This document shows positions 42,407-51,291 of a stretch of 64,000 bases of DNA, one piece after another (position 1 is the first letter of the stretch; each line of letters starts with the position of its first letter). A program made the position numbers and the translations under genes. The notes under the pieces were generated by a model, which saw only the letters and a program-made list of their open reading frames with translations, had not been told where the DNA came from and did not search any database. This DNA comes from Fluviicola sp. (GTDB lineage Bacteria; Bacteroidota; Bacteroidia; Flavobacteriales_D; Crocinitomicaceae). The stretch covers positions 62,001 through 126,000 of the forward strand of contig JARWZO010000004.1 of the NCBI GenBank assembly GCA_029866325.1, read 5' to 3'.

Positions 42407-44494
42407 TTATTTGATCATGATTCTCAAGCCTTGAACGCGTTTGCCGTTTGCCGACAAGGAAGCGATGTAAGTGCCCGGTTTCACATTTTCAGGTTTCCAA
42501 ACCACTTCGTAAGTTCCGGCGGTTTTCTTTCCATCAATCACAGTAGCAATGCGCTTACCGTTCATGTCATAAACTGTCAGATTTACATTAGCGTTTTGCG
42601 CAACACGGTATTTGAATGTTGTGCTTTCTGTAAACGGATTCGGGTAGTTTTGAACCATACTCAATTCCGGAGCACTCAAATTCAATGCTGTTTCAAACAA
42701 TCCTGATGTTGAAAGTACAGTGGCACCACATGGTCCGAATCCACTCCAAGGCATTTGAACATACGGGAATGTAGCTCTGAACGTTGTATCGTTTTCTTCA
42801 ATTCCTGTTGTATAACTCAAAACATCCAACAAATCGGTTGTTACAGGGTTTGGTCCACCTACCGTGTAATCGTCATACCATAAACCGATAGCGGCCAATA
42901 CAACTCCACCTACGGCTTGCAATTCGATACGTGTTACATCATCTTCCAAACGACGACCGTTCGGGAATCCATCCATGTTTGGAATCCATTGAAGGTTGGC
43001 ATTTGAATTATAAGTAGGATCTGTTAAACCAAGAACTGCAGCTTGAACCAATCCCAAAGAACTGAATTGCGGGTCATTACGTGGAGTAACAGGAACAGCC
43101 ATGTTCAAACGAAGCATGTCACCGAATGTCGGCAAGAAGTTGTTGATGAACGGTTTTCCGACAGCCAATGGATTTCCGTTTTTACCTGTTGCCAATTGGT
43201 AAGGCGCAAGGTTTGGAACTCCAGTGTAGAAAATCGGCAATAAATCGGCAGAACGCGGTTCTCCTTGACGTAACAAGTAGTTACCGAACAAGTTGGTATC
43301 CAATGCAGTTCCTGCTCCACCATTGGTAGCGCGTATTGGCCATAAACCGTCGTTTGTGTTACCGAAGTCGAATGTTTGTAAACTGTTACGTTGAATACGC
43401 AAAGCAGACAATCCCGGAACGGCAGCACCGAACAATGAGTTATCCATGTATAAACCTAACTCAGGATTACAGAAATACGCTTCCATTGCCGGATCTTCGT
43501 TGTATGGAGTCAATGAATTCCATTTGTCTTTGTCACCGATTGGAATAACCGCCTCGTTTGTCAATGGCATACCGATACGAGAAACCTGTACGAATGAACC
43601 TGTATAAGATTCTGTTCCGTCGCCGTTTAATGTACGGATTTGTTGACGGCTAGCAGAAGCCCAAACACCAATGATGTAATCTGAATCTAGAATGTTAACC
43701 GCTGCAGTAACCGGTTGTCCGTTTTTCTGCAAGGTGCTGATCGGAATTTTCAACGCGATTGAATGGATGTTTTTACAAGCGACACCATCTTCAGGCGCAT
43801 CAATTCCAGAACCACCGGCACGTGTTGCACCAAGGTCGAAAATACCACCTAAGTCTACGAAGAACGGATCGTCGGTTGGCCCGCAGAATACGGTTTCACC
43901 GCCACCGCCTGTAGCATTGGTAATAGCTGAAGTCATCAACGATTCATAATTGGCAGCACCCAATCCGGCAGCTCCACTGATGGAACGCGGTCCGATATTC
44001 GGAGGAGGAACAATACCACTGCTTACGATAGTTGTAAAGGGTCCACCATTGATGCTTTTTTCAGCAACATAAGTGGTTTTAAGGTTTTCTGCTCCTAAAC
44101 GAATGTTGAAGAATGTTGTAGGGTCTTCATTCGTTTTAGAGAAGGTAAAACGATACGTGATATCATCACCGGTTGTTCCATCGTTTTCGATGTGAATTTC
44201 GTAGCGTACGTTTTCACCGAAAGAAGCGTAATTAGGGCCACCTTGCGGTAATTGCAACGGAACAAAATTCGCGATGATGGTAACCGTATTGGTATCATCA
44301 GGACTTCTAAAGGCATACAAATCGGTGTTGTCTGCCAAGGGATCGTTTGCAATCAACGGCGCCTCTCTGTGACTGGAAGCCTCGACCGTCGAATTTTGCG
44401 AATCCCATACACTCAACGTAGTTGCAATAGCTGCAATACCGGCAAGCGTAAGAATTTTGGTTGTTGTTATTTTTTTCATAGTCGTAAATTTCAT
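42407..44494 (-). CDS. DUF4331 secreted protein with T9SS sorting tail
   Basis: This 695-aa protein starts at 44494 (alternative Met at 44479) with a signal peptide. The DUF4331 domain opens with the conserved SSHREAPLIANDPLADNTD and runs to about residue 600. The last about 85 residues (MVQNYPNPFTESTTFKYRV to GTYIASLSANG) are a type A T9SS sorting domain, so it is exported to the surface or released. It is a tandem paralogue of the 590-aa protein just upstream, with stretches of near identity. DUF4331 has no established activity that I know of. Its place before TPR, HupE-like and TonB-receptor genes suggests a surface partner for uptake. Confidence 0.88.
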   Translation of the reverse strand: MKFTTMKKITTTKILTLAGIAAIATTLSVWDSQNSTVEASSHREAPLIANDPLADNTDLYAFRSPDDTNTVTIIANFVPLQLPQGGPNYASFGENVRYEIHIENDGTTGDDITYRFTFSKTNEDPTTFFNIRLGAENLKTTYVAEKSINGGPFTTIVSSGIVPPPNIGPRSISGAAGLGAANYESLMTSAITNATGGGGETVFCGPTDDPFFVDLGGIFDLGATRAGGSGIDAPEDGVACKNIHSIALKIPISTLQKNGQPVTAAVNILDSDYIIGVWASASRQQIRTLNGDGTESYTGSFVQVSRIGMPLTNEAVIPIGDKDKWNSLTPYNEDPAMEAYFCNPELGLYMDNSLFGAAVPGLSALRIQRNSLQTFDFGNTNDGLWPIRATNGGAGTALDTNLFGNYLLRQGEPRSADLLPIFYTGVPNLAPYQLATGKNGNPLAVGKPFINNFLPTFGDMLRLNMAVPVTPRNDPQFSSLGLVQAAVLGLTDPTYNSNANLQWIPNMDGFPNGRRLEDDVTRIELQAVGGVVLAAIGLWYDDYTVGGPNPVTTDLLDVLSYTTGIEENDTTFRATFPYVQMPWSGFGPCGATVLSTSGLFETALNLSAPELSMVQNYPNPFTESTTFKYRVAQNANVNLTVYDMNGKRIATVIDGKKTAGTYEVVWKPENVKPGTYIASLSANGKRVQGLRIMIK

Positions 44495-44513
44495 TTTCAA
44501 ATTTCTATCACAA

Positions 44514-46286
44514 TTATTGTCCGGTATGGTTTGCATAACCACTCCAAGGCTGCGCCACATAAGGGAATGTACTGGTGAATGCTACATCATTGCTTTCTAC
44601 ACCGGTTGTGTAACCGAGTACAGCCAAAAGATTTGGCGATAACGGAGATGAACCTATGTTACGGTCGTCATACCACAAACCGATAGCTGCTAAAACAACA
44701 CCACCAACTGCTTGCAATTCGATGCGTGTTACATCATCTTCCAAACGACGTCCGTTCGGGAAACCGTCCATATTCGGAATCCACTGAAGCGATGCATCTG
44801 TGTTGTAAGTAGGATTTGTTAATCCTAAAACGGCAGCGTGAACCAATCCCAATGAATTGAAATCAGGGTGATTTCTTGGTGTAACAGGTACAGCCATGTT
44901 CAAGCGAAGCATGTCTCCGAAAAGCGGTAAGAAATTGTTGATGAACGGTTTTCCGGCAGTGAGTGGGTTTCCGTCTGTTTTACCTGTAGCCAATTGGTAA
45001 GGTACAAGGTTAGGAACTCCGGTGTGGAAAATAGGCAATAAATCTACTGAACGCGGTTTGTTGTCACGTAACAAGTAGTTTCCAAAAAGAGCAGCATCCA
45101 AAGCTGTTCCATTCAATGCAGCATTTCCTGCTAATACAAATAAACCGTCGTTTCCGTTAGAGAAATCTACGTTTCCAAGTACCGTTTGTGATGCTTTTTG
45201 AACACGTAATGCAGAGAATGCGGGTACTGCTCCACCAAATTGAGCATCGTCCATATACAAAGCCAATTCAGGGTTACAGAAGAAATCTTCCATAGCCGCG
45301 TCTTCGTTGTAAGGAGTCAATGAGTTCCATTTGTCTTTTGAACCGATTGGAATAACCGCTTCATTGGTCAATGGCATACCAATACGAGAAACTTGTACGT
45401 AAGAACCGGCATCAGTTGGTGCTCCACCTGAATTGCTCAATGTACGCGTTGCAGGACGGCTAGCCGATGCCCAGATACCAACGATAAAATCGGAATCAAG
45501 AATGTCTGATGCTGCAGTTACGCTCAAACCGTCTTTTTGCAAGGTGCTGATTGGAATTTTTAAAGCGATTGAATGGATGTTTTTGTTTCCAACTCCATCG
45601 GCTGCACCTGCACCTGCACGTGTTTGACCAAGGTCGAAAATACCACCCAAATCTACAAAGAACGGATCGTCGGCTGAACCACAGAATACGGTTTCACCTC
45701 CACCACCTGTTGCGTTGGTTACCGCTGCAGTCATCAAAGCATTGTAACTAGCTGCACCTAAACCAACCGTAGGATCGCTGATTGAACGTGGTCCGATGTT
45801 TGGCGGAGGAACAACTCCACCTGTAACGATTTGCGTGAAAGCTCCACCATTGATGCTTTTTTCTGCTACGTAAGTTGTTTTTAAGTTTTGTTGACCCAAA
45901 CGGATGTTGAAAAACGTAGTTGGATCTTGGTTTACTTTCGAGAATGTAAAACGGTAGGTAATATCATCACCTGCTGTTCCGTCGTTTTCAATATGAATCT
46001 CGTAGCGAATGTTTTCGCCGAAAGACGCATAGTTGGGTCCACCTTGCGGTAGTTGCAACGGCACATAGTTAGCGATAATGGTGACCGTATTTGTGTCATC
46101 AGGACTTCTAAACGCGTATAAGTCTGTGTTGTCGGCCAACGGATCGTTTGCGATCAGAGGCGCTTCTCTGTGGCTTGATGCTTCCACGGGCGAGTTTTGC
46201 GAATCCCAAACACCCAGTGTAATAGCGGTAGCTATCACCCCTGTTGTGGTCAAGATAAAGTTCTTCGTTTTCATCATTGTTTCCAT
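44514..46286 (-). CDS. DUF4331 secreted protein without sorting tail
   Basis: This 590-aa protein is the first gene of the cluster. It has a signal peptide, then the DUF4331 domain starting SSHREAPLIANDPLADNTDL. It shares long stretches with its downstream paralogue (for example RYEIHIENDGT, ATGGGGETVFCG, NGRRLEDDVTRIELQAVGG). It stops right after AQPWSGYANHTGQ, about where the paralogue begins a linker to its T9SS tail, so it should remain periplasmic unless exported otherwise. A second possible Met lies at 46274. The 19-bp gap to the next paralogue indicates a recent tandem duplication within one operon. Confidence 0.87.
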   Translation of the reverse strand: METMMKTKNFILTTTGVIATAITLGVWDSQNSPVEASSHREAPLIANDPLADNTDLYAFRSPDDTNTVTIIANYVPLQLPQGGPNYASFGENIRYEIHIENDGTAGDDITYRFTFSKVNQDPTTFFNIRLGQQNLKTTYVAEKSINGGAFTQIVTGGVVPPPNIGPRSISDPTVGLGAASYNALMTAAVTNATGGGGETVFCGSADDPFFVDLGGIFDLGQTRAGAGAADGVGNKNIHSIALKIPISTLQKDGLSVTAASDILDSDFIVGIWASASRPATRTLSNSGGAPTDAGSYVQVSRIGMPLTNEAVIPIGSKDKWNSLTPYNEDAAMEDFFCNPELALYMDDAQFGGAVPAFSALRVQKASQTVLGNVDFSNGNDGLFVLAGNAALNGTALDAALFGNYLLRDNKPRSVDLLPIFHTGVPNLVPYQLATGKTDGNPLTAGKPFINNFLPLFGDMLRLNMAVPVTPRNHPDFNSLGLVHAAVLGLTNPTYNTDASLQWIPNMDGFPNGRRLEDDVTRIELQAVGGVVLAAIGLWYDDRNIGSSPLSPNLLAVLGYTTGVESNDVAFTSTFPYVAQPWSGYANHTGQ

Positions 46287-46450
46287 AAATTAGTAAATCT
46301 TCAGTTTGCTGTTGCCCAATTTGTTTATTCCACTGCCCTCATCTACGAGAAAAAAATGGATATGGATTTGTAAAGTGAATTTTTGTTAAAGGAACGGCGT
46401 TTTTAATTCATTACGCTTTATGGCAAAATCATCATTTGATTAAGGAAAAT

Positions 46451-46477
46451 AAAAAGACCGACGATTATTCGCTGGTC
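46451..46477 (-). terminator. Probable terminator of the beta-barrel gene
   Basis: On the minus strand GACCAGCGA pairs with TCGTCGGTC (two mismatches) around a 4-nt loop and is followed by TTTTTATTTT. It lies 75 bp past the stop of the gene at 46553. Confidence 0.5.
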
Positions 46478-46552
46478 GAAATTGTTGCGTTGTCGTTGCG
46501 GTGCGGTAGGTTCGGTATCACGCCGGAGTCGGACACGTGCTTCACAAGCCTA

Positions 46553-47242
46553 CTAACCTTTACCTTTATTTCCTCCACGGTATTTCTGCCGCGATTTGGT
46601 CCATTTGTATTTTTTCTTGGTGCTGCTGCCGCGAGAACGGTATTCCGGAAATTTGTAAACCACTCCCAGAGAATGCTGCATGTAATCGGCATCGGAGTTG
46701 AAAAACTGACCGTTGATGCCTAATTTACCACTGGTTTGCAATTGCAAGCCCCAGTTTTTGTAAATCCAGAAATTGAATCCGACGTTGATGTTGAGATTGG
46801 CAATTACAGTTTGCGAATAGGTATCACGGTGGGTCAATCCCAACCCGAGCGAAACGTAAGGATCGAACCATTTCATCGGGTAAAACAACTGATAAAAGCT
46901 GAATTTGGTGTTGAGATCGGTAGAAATAAATAAACCGCTAAGTCCGGTCGTATCATTCACCAATTTAGAGGTTGAATATTGGTTGTAGGCTCCGGCAAAT
47001 TCCAAACTCAATCCTTTTTTGAGGTAACGGTCTACCATTACGCGTGAAGGAAAAAGCGGATAGTTCCAAGATTGTTTCACGTCAAACGGCTGACAAACAT
47101 CGCGTCCGTCGTCGTCAACGGCATTCCAGCTAACACCGATTTGCCATTTATAAGGCTTTTTTTGACCCATCCACCACGTTGGTTGAGCCACTGAACCAAG
47201 GCTCAGACATAAGAATAATAGGAATAGAATCTGCCTTTTCAT
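46553..47242 (-). CDS. Outer-membrane beta-barrel protein of unknown role
   Basis: This 229-aa protein has a signal peptide ending about residue 19 (LGSVAQ) and a mature part of about eight alternating strands (WQIGVSWNAVDDDG, LSLEFAGAYNQYS, FDPYVSLGLGLTHRD, LNINVGFNFWIY, GLQLQTSGKLGING, MQHSLGVVYKF). This is an OmpA/PorT-like small barrel. A very basic tail of about 30 residues (SSTKKKYKWTKSRQKYRGG) follows the last strand and would lie at the periplasmic side. It is monocistronic. No specific family is recognised. Confidence 0.75.
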   Translation of the reverse strand: MKRQILFLLFLCLSLGSVAQPTWWMGQKKPYKWQIGVSWNAVDDDGRDVCQPFDVKQSWNYPLFPSRVMVDRYLKKGLSLEFAGAYNQYSTSKLVNDTTGLSGLFISTDLNTKFSFYQLFYPMKWFDPYVSLGLGLTHRDTYSQTVIANLNINVGFNFWIYKNWGLQLQTSGKLGINGQFFNSDADYMQHSLGVVYKFPEYRSRGSSTKKKYKWTKSRQKYRGGNKGKG

Positions 47243-47328
47243 GTATTCAATCGTTAGCTAATCAGCCGGTTGTACAAAAACAGTGCAAATTTACTTAAAA
47301 TCAAACTAAAAAGACTTGTTAGCGGAAA

Positions 47329-48768
47329 TTACACCTGAATCCCGATGATTAGCATATCGTCGATCTGTTCCAAATCTCCGCGCCAGACATCCATGACTTT
47401 TTGCAATTCATCAAGTTGTTCCTGAAATGGCAACTGCGAATGGGCTAGAAGTGTATCCTGCAATTGTTTCGTTCGAAATTTCTTGCCTTTCGGACCGCCG
47501 AACTGATCAGCATATCCATCCGTTAAGGTATAAATACAATCACCTTTTTGAAGATCGATTGTGTGGGCGGTAAACGGCTCGTTTTTGTGGTAAAATCCGC
47601 AAGGTTGTCTGTTGGCTTTGTGCTCAAAAAGCTCAGGAGTTCCGTCGCCCGATTCACTTTTCCGGATGAGGTATAAATCGTTGTTGGCCGAAGCATAAGT
47701 GAGTTTATTGGCAGCTTTATCCAGTCGACAAATCGTAATATCCATACCGTCTTTACTTTCACCGAAATCACCTGATTGGTTGAGTGCGTTGATGATTTTA
47801 TCGCGCAGCATGTTCAATACTTCCGCAGGATCCTGGATGTTTTTTCCGGCAATAATTTCTTCCAGAAAAGAGAGTCCTAACATGGTCATAAATCCACCCG
47901 GAACACCATGTCCGGTACAATCGCCTGTTACATAATAGACAAGTTGATCGCGCTCATAAACCCAATAAAAATCACCACTTACAATATCTTTCGGCTGATA
48001 AAGCACAAAACTGTCGGTGAAAAACGAATTGAATCGTTCCTTCGAAGGTATTGAAGCCAATTGAATGTTGCGCGCGTAGGTAATACTGTCAGTAATTTCT
48101 TTGTTCTTGTGCTCGAGCGTGATGTTTTGCGATTCGATTTCGACTTTCTGATCCACCAATTGTTCGTTTTGAACTTCAAGTTGTTTTTTGGATTGTTCGA
48201 GTTGCAAACGACTTTTGATTTCGTTATAGGTGAGTCTGTAGCGTGAACGGATAAGAAATAGACTAAACAATAAAACGGTTAGCGTCATCAAACCACCATT
48301 GATAATAAACTCTTTTAGTGTGAGTTCACTGTTGAATTGGTAAAAAACGATGTTGCTAATCACAGTTGCAATGAGTAGCAAAAGCGACATTTTTACTTCC
48401 CACAATACCAACATTCCTGCCCCGATAAACAACACGATGTAAGCAAAGGTATGTTGTTCAAAGTGAGCAAGATCCATCACACTCCACATGTAGGCATTTT
48501 GAACTGAAATTCCCAACACCAAAATAAACATGCAGTTATAGATATTGATATTGAGTTGTTTGCGAAATAAAAGTGTAAGGATACTCACTAAGGAAACACT
48601 CAATCTGAATACGAGAAATGGCACGAAATAATCCGGAATGATGAAATAATCGCTGGTAAACCAAATTAAATTCAACAGCAAACCAACCCAACACGCAATT
48701 ACGTGGGTTTTTTCAGTTGAATCGTAAAACGCTTGCTTTACCTCTTTTTCGGGAATTAAACTTTCCAT
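47329..48768 (-). CDS. Membrane-bound PP2C/SpoIIE-type serine phosphatase
   Basis: This 479-aa signalling protein has about six membrane helices (residues 20-185), a coiled coil (about 190-235, rich in Gln/Glu/Lys) and a C-terminal SpoIIE phosphatase domain. Family motifs include YQPKDIVSGDFYWV, VTGDCTGHGVPGGFMTMLG, GMDITICRLD and the closing LTDGYADQFGG, with the Asp metal ligands intact. Bacteroidota carry many such sensors; its ligand and target are unknown. The start MESLIPEKE at 48768 is preferred over an upstream Met at 48786. It diverges from the S51 peptidase gene. Confidence 0.88.
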   Translation of the reverse strand: MESLIPEKEVKQAFYDSTEKTHVIACWVGLLLNLIWFTSDYFIIPDYFVPFLVFRLSVSLVSILTLLFRKQLNINIYNCMFILVLGISVQNAYMWSVMDLAHFEQHTFAYIVLFIGAGMLVLWEVKMSLLLLIATVISNIVFYQFNSELTLKEFIINGGLMTLTVLLFSLFLIRSRYRLTYNEIKSRLQLEQSKKQLEVQNEQLVDQKVEIESQNITLEHKNKEITDSITYARNIQLASIPSKERFNSFFTDSFVLYQPKDIVSGDFYWVYERDQLVYYVTGDCTGHGVPGGFMTMLGLSFLEEIIAGKNIQDPAEVLNMLRDKIINALNQSGDFGESKDGMDITICRLDKAANKLTYASANNDLYLIRKSESGDGTPELFEHKANRQPCGFYHKNEPFTAHTIDLQKGDCIYTLTDGYADQFGGPKGKKFRTKQLQDTLLAHSQLPFQEQLDELQKVMDVWRGDLEQIDDMLIIGIQV

Positions 48769-48955
48769 TACAGGTCTAAAATACAATTATTCTTTATTCA
48801 ACAATACCGTCTGGTTTTCATCTTCAGAACGGTAGTTATAATTTAAGTTCGTTTTATCTACGCGGACCTTAACTTATTTGGTTTTTCGTTTTTTATTAAA
48901 GACGTCGAATATCTCACGATTAATGCCTATTTTGCTCCATCAAATACCCCAATAA

Positions 48956-50254
48956 ATGCTACTAAAAATTCACCTACAACGAGCTACGGCGATTGCTGCT
49001 TGTGTGTTATTTTCCACAACTTTTTTTGCGCAAAGTTATACTTCCTACTTTACAGGAAATGCCACGGATGTGGTAACGAATCCAACGGGCGGTATTTGCC
49101 TCATGGGCGGAGCCACCGAAAGCGATCAGGCTATGCAGTGGTTTTTGCAACGGGCTGCGGGTGGAGACATCCTTGTCTTGCGCGCTTCCGGATCAAACGG
49201 TTACAACGATTATTTCTATACCGATTTAGGGATTACGGTCAATTCGGTTGAAAGCATTGTTTGCAACGACGCAACTTGTGCGGATGAGGTTTACATTCAG
49301 CAAAAAATTCAACAAGCCGAAGCCATTTGGTTTGCGGGTGGCGATCAGTGGAACTATATTTCGTACTGGCGAAATACGGCCATCGATAGTTTGATCAATG
49401 ATGCCATTCTCAATCGCGGAATTGTGATTGGTGGTACCAGCGCCGGAATGGCCATCCTCGGAAAAGCGTATTTCTCAGCAGAAAACGGAACAGTTAGTTC
49501 GGCAACGGCTTTGGCTAATCCGTACAATTTTTTGGTAGCAGTTGATACGACTGCATTTCTCAAAAATGCTTTTCTTGAAAATGTTGTCACCGATACACAT
49601 TACGACAGTCCTGATCGCAAAGGCAGACACGTCACTTTTATGGCGCGAATGATGAACATGGGTATGAATGCCAAAGGAATTGCCTGCGACGAATACACGG
49701 CGGTTTGCGTTACACCTGAAGGAATTGCTTCCGTTTATGGTGATTATCCGAGCAGTGACGACAATGCGTATTTTATCCAAACGAATTGTTCGTTGACCGA
49801 TCCAACTCCGGAAACGTGTTCAAATGGCACTGCACTTACCTGGAATAGAAACGGTGAAGCGCTTACAGTTTATGCGGTAAAAGGTACAACTACCGGAACG
49901 AACACCTTTAATCTCAACGATTGGGAAACCGGTTCAGGTGGAACGTGGAATTACTGGTCGGTGAACAATGGAGTTTTGACAGAAGCCGCAGGTTTGCAAC
50001 CCGATTGTTTTAATTTGTCTGTGACAGTAAAATCCATCGATTTTTCGGTTTCTCCGAATCCTGTAACAGATGTGTTAGCGATACAATCTTCCGAATCGAT
50101 TCATGCAGTGAACATCTATACGGTGCAAGGTATTTTGGTAAAAGCGATTTCATATAGTGAAACCATTGATGTAAGTGATTTACCTGCCGGGATTTACATG
50201 ATTGAATGCATTTCAACGAATGGATCGGCAATGAATAGAGTAGTGAAACGATAA
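48956..50254 (+). CDS. Cyanophycinase-like S51 peptidase with T9SS tail
   Basis: This 432-aa secreted protein has a signal peptide ending about residue 25 (TTFFAQ). The S51 domain (about 40-330) shows GGICLMGGATESDQA, ILVLRASGSNGYNDYF, AEAIWFAGGDQWNY and the nucleophile Ser162 in VIGGTSAGMAI, plus DTHYDSPDRKGRH. S51 enzymes cleave cyanophycin or Asp-dipeptides. The last about 70 residues (FSVSPNPVTDVLAI to AGIYMIECIS) form a type A T9SS sorting domain, so it should act outside the cell, perhaps degrading cyanophycin from cyanobacteria. The substrate is not proven. Confidence 0.87.
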   Translation: MLLKIHLQRATAIAACVLFSTTFFAQSYTSYFTGNATDVVTNPTGGICLMGGATESDQAMQWFLQRAAGGDILVLRASGSNGYNDYFYTDLGITVNSVESIVCNDATCADEVYIQQKIQQAEAIWFAGGDQWNYISYWRNTAIDSLINDAILNRGIVIGGTSAGMAILGKAYFSAENGTVSSATALANPYNFLVAVDTTAFLKNAFLENVVTDTHYDSPDRKGRHVTFMARMMNMGMNAKGIACDEYTAVCVTPEGIASVYGDYPSSDDNAYFIQTNCSLTDPTPETCSNGTALTWNRNGEALTVYAVKGTTTGTNTFNLNDWETGSGGTWNYWSVNNGVLTEAAGLQPDCFNLSVTVKSIDFSVSPNPVTDVLAIQSSESIHAVNIYTVQGILVKAISYSETIDVSDLPAGIYMIECISTNGSAMNRVVKR

Positions 50255-50390
50255 GAAATCGAATGGCTACTCTTTTTAAAATGAGAACAATGGCTGCTTT
50301 TACAGATCACTCAATCATTGTTACGGATTATCCTTTTTTCAAATGCGCAAATCAAAAAATCGCTAGTATTGATTCATCAATTGAACCGAT

Positions 50391-51254
50391 ATGAAAAAGC
50401 CGATCATGAGTCTTCCGTGCAACATGCACCTCAATGATTTCTCTCAACAGGAAAAGGGGCATCACTGTGCACAATGCGATAAAGTATTGACTGATTTCAG
50501 AACCAAATCAAACGATGAAATTGTGGAAACCATAAAAGCAAGTCCTGGAAGGGTTTGCGGGATCTTCAATAGCGATCAATACGATTTTAAAGTCTCTCAA
50601 CTGACCATTCCACGAGTTCGGCAATCCGTTGGACTATCATTGTTGGGGATTTTAGGGTTTCTAGGTCCAATTGTAAGCAGTTGCGAAACCACACAGAAAG
50701 AAACTGCTCCGATTCGCCAAAATGCGTTTAATAAACTCAAATTCCCGATGCACGTAACGGGAACCTTGCGTGATGAAAAAACGAATGAACCCATCGCGAG
50801 TGCCTGGCTCGAGCTACAGCAAAACGGTAAAACCATTCGCAAAGTCTATACTGATGAAGACGGTTACTTCGATTTCACCATCGAAAAAGGGGATTTGCAC
50901 AAAGAAACGTTTGATTTGATCATTGATGGCAAACTTCATGATGCCGACACATTAAAAAAACAATCCCTTTTTCCTAATTCCAATTGGAAGAAAGTTAAAC
51001 TAACATTGAAGGCTTCTACGGCTGAAATATGCGAAAAGACGGTTGTAGTAAAGGGCGAAACACTGCAAGGTGATGTAATGTTTGAAGGCATTGATGTGGA
51101 TTATCCACCAACAGCAGGTGTTCCGGAAGTACAGATCATTGAACCACCAGAAATCATGCAGGAAGTTATTCCAATGAATGTTTTTGAGCCAGCTTCAGAA
51201 CCACAAAAGGAAGCACCGCACAAAAAAAGAGGATTGTTTAAAAAGCGCAAATGA
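50391..51254 (+). CDS. Cys-motif membrane protein with carboxypeptidase-like regulatory domain
   Basis: This 287-aa protein starts with a Cys/His module: PCNMHLNDF (Cys10), HHCAQCDKVLTDF (Cys26, Cys29) and VCGIFNSDQ (Cys56), which looks like a metal-binding knuckle. I recall this module in Bacteroidota proteins of this type. One membrane segment follows (about 78-97). Then comes a beta-sandwich of the carboxypeptidase-regulatory type (about 115-210: MHVTGTLRDEKTNEPIASAW, DEDGYFDF). The C-terminus is Pro-rich and ends KKRGLFKKRK. The Cys module would be cytoplasmic and the sandwich periplasmic. It may be a sensor or anchor; there is no known function. Confidence 0.75.
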   Translation: MKKPIMSLPCNMHLNDFSQQEKGHHCAQCDKVLTDFRTKSNDEIVETIKASPGRVCGIFNSDQYDFKVSQLTIPRVRQSVGLSLLGILGFLGPIVSSCETTQKETAPIRQNAFNKLKFPMHVTGTLRDEKTNEPIASAWLELQQNGKTIRKVYTDEDGYFDFTIEKGDLHKETFDLIIDGKLHDADTLKKQSLFPNSNWKKVKLTLKASTAEICEKTVVVKGETLQGDVMFEGIDVDYPPTAGVPEVQIIEPPEIMQEVIPMNVFEPASEPQKEAPHKKRGLFKKRK

Positions 51255-51291
51255 AATGGACTTTTGACGAATAAGAATAGTTGCTGTTATT

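Noticed and set aside
46436-46723. 95-aa plus-strand frame
   Set aside because: It covers the terminator and the 3' end of the convergent beta-barrel gene. Its composition mirrors that gene's basic tail.
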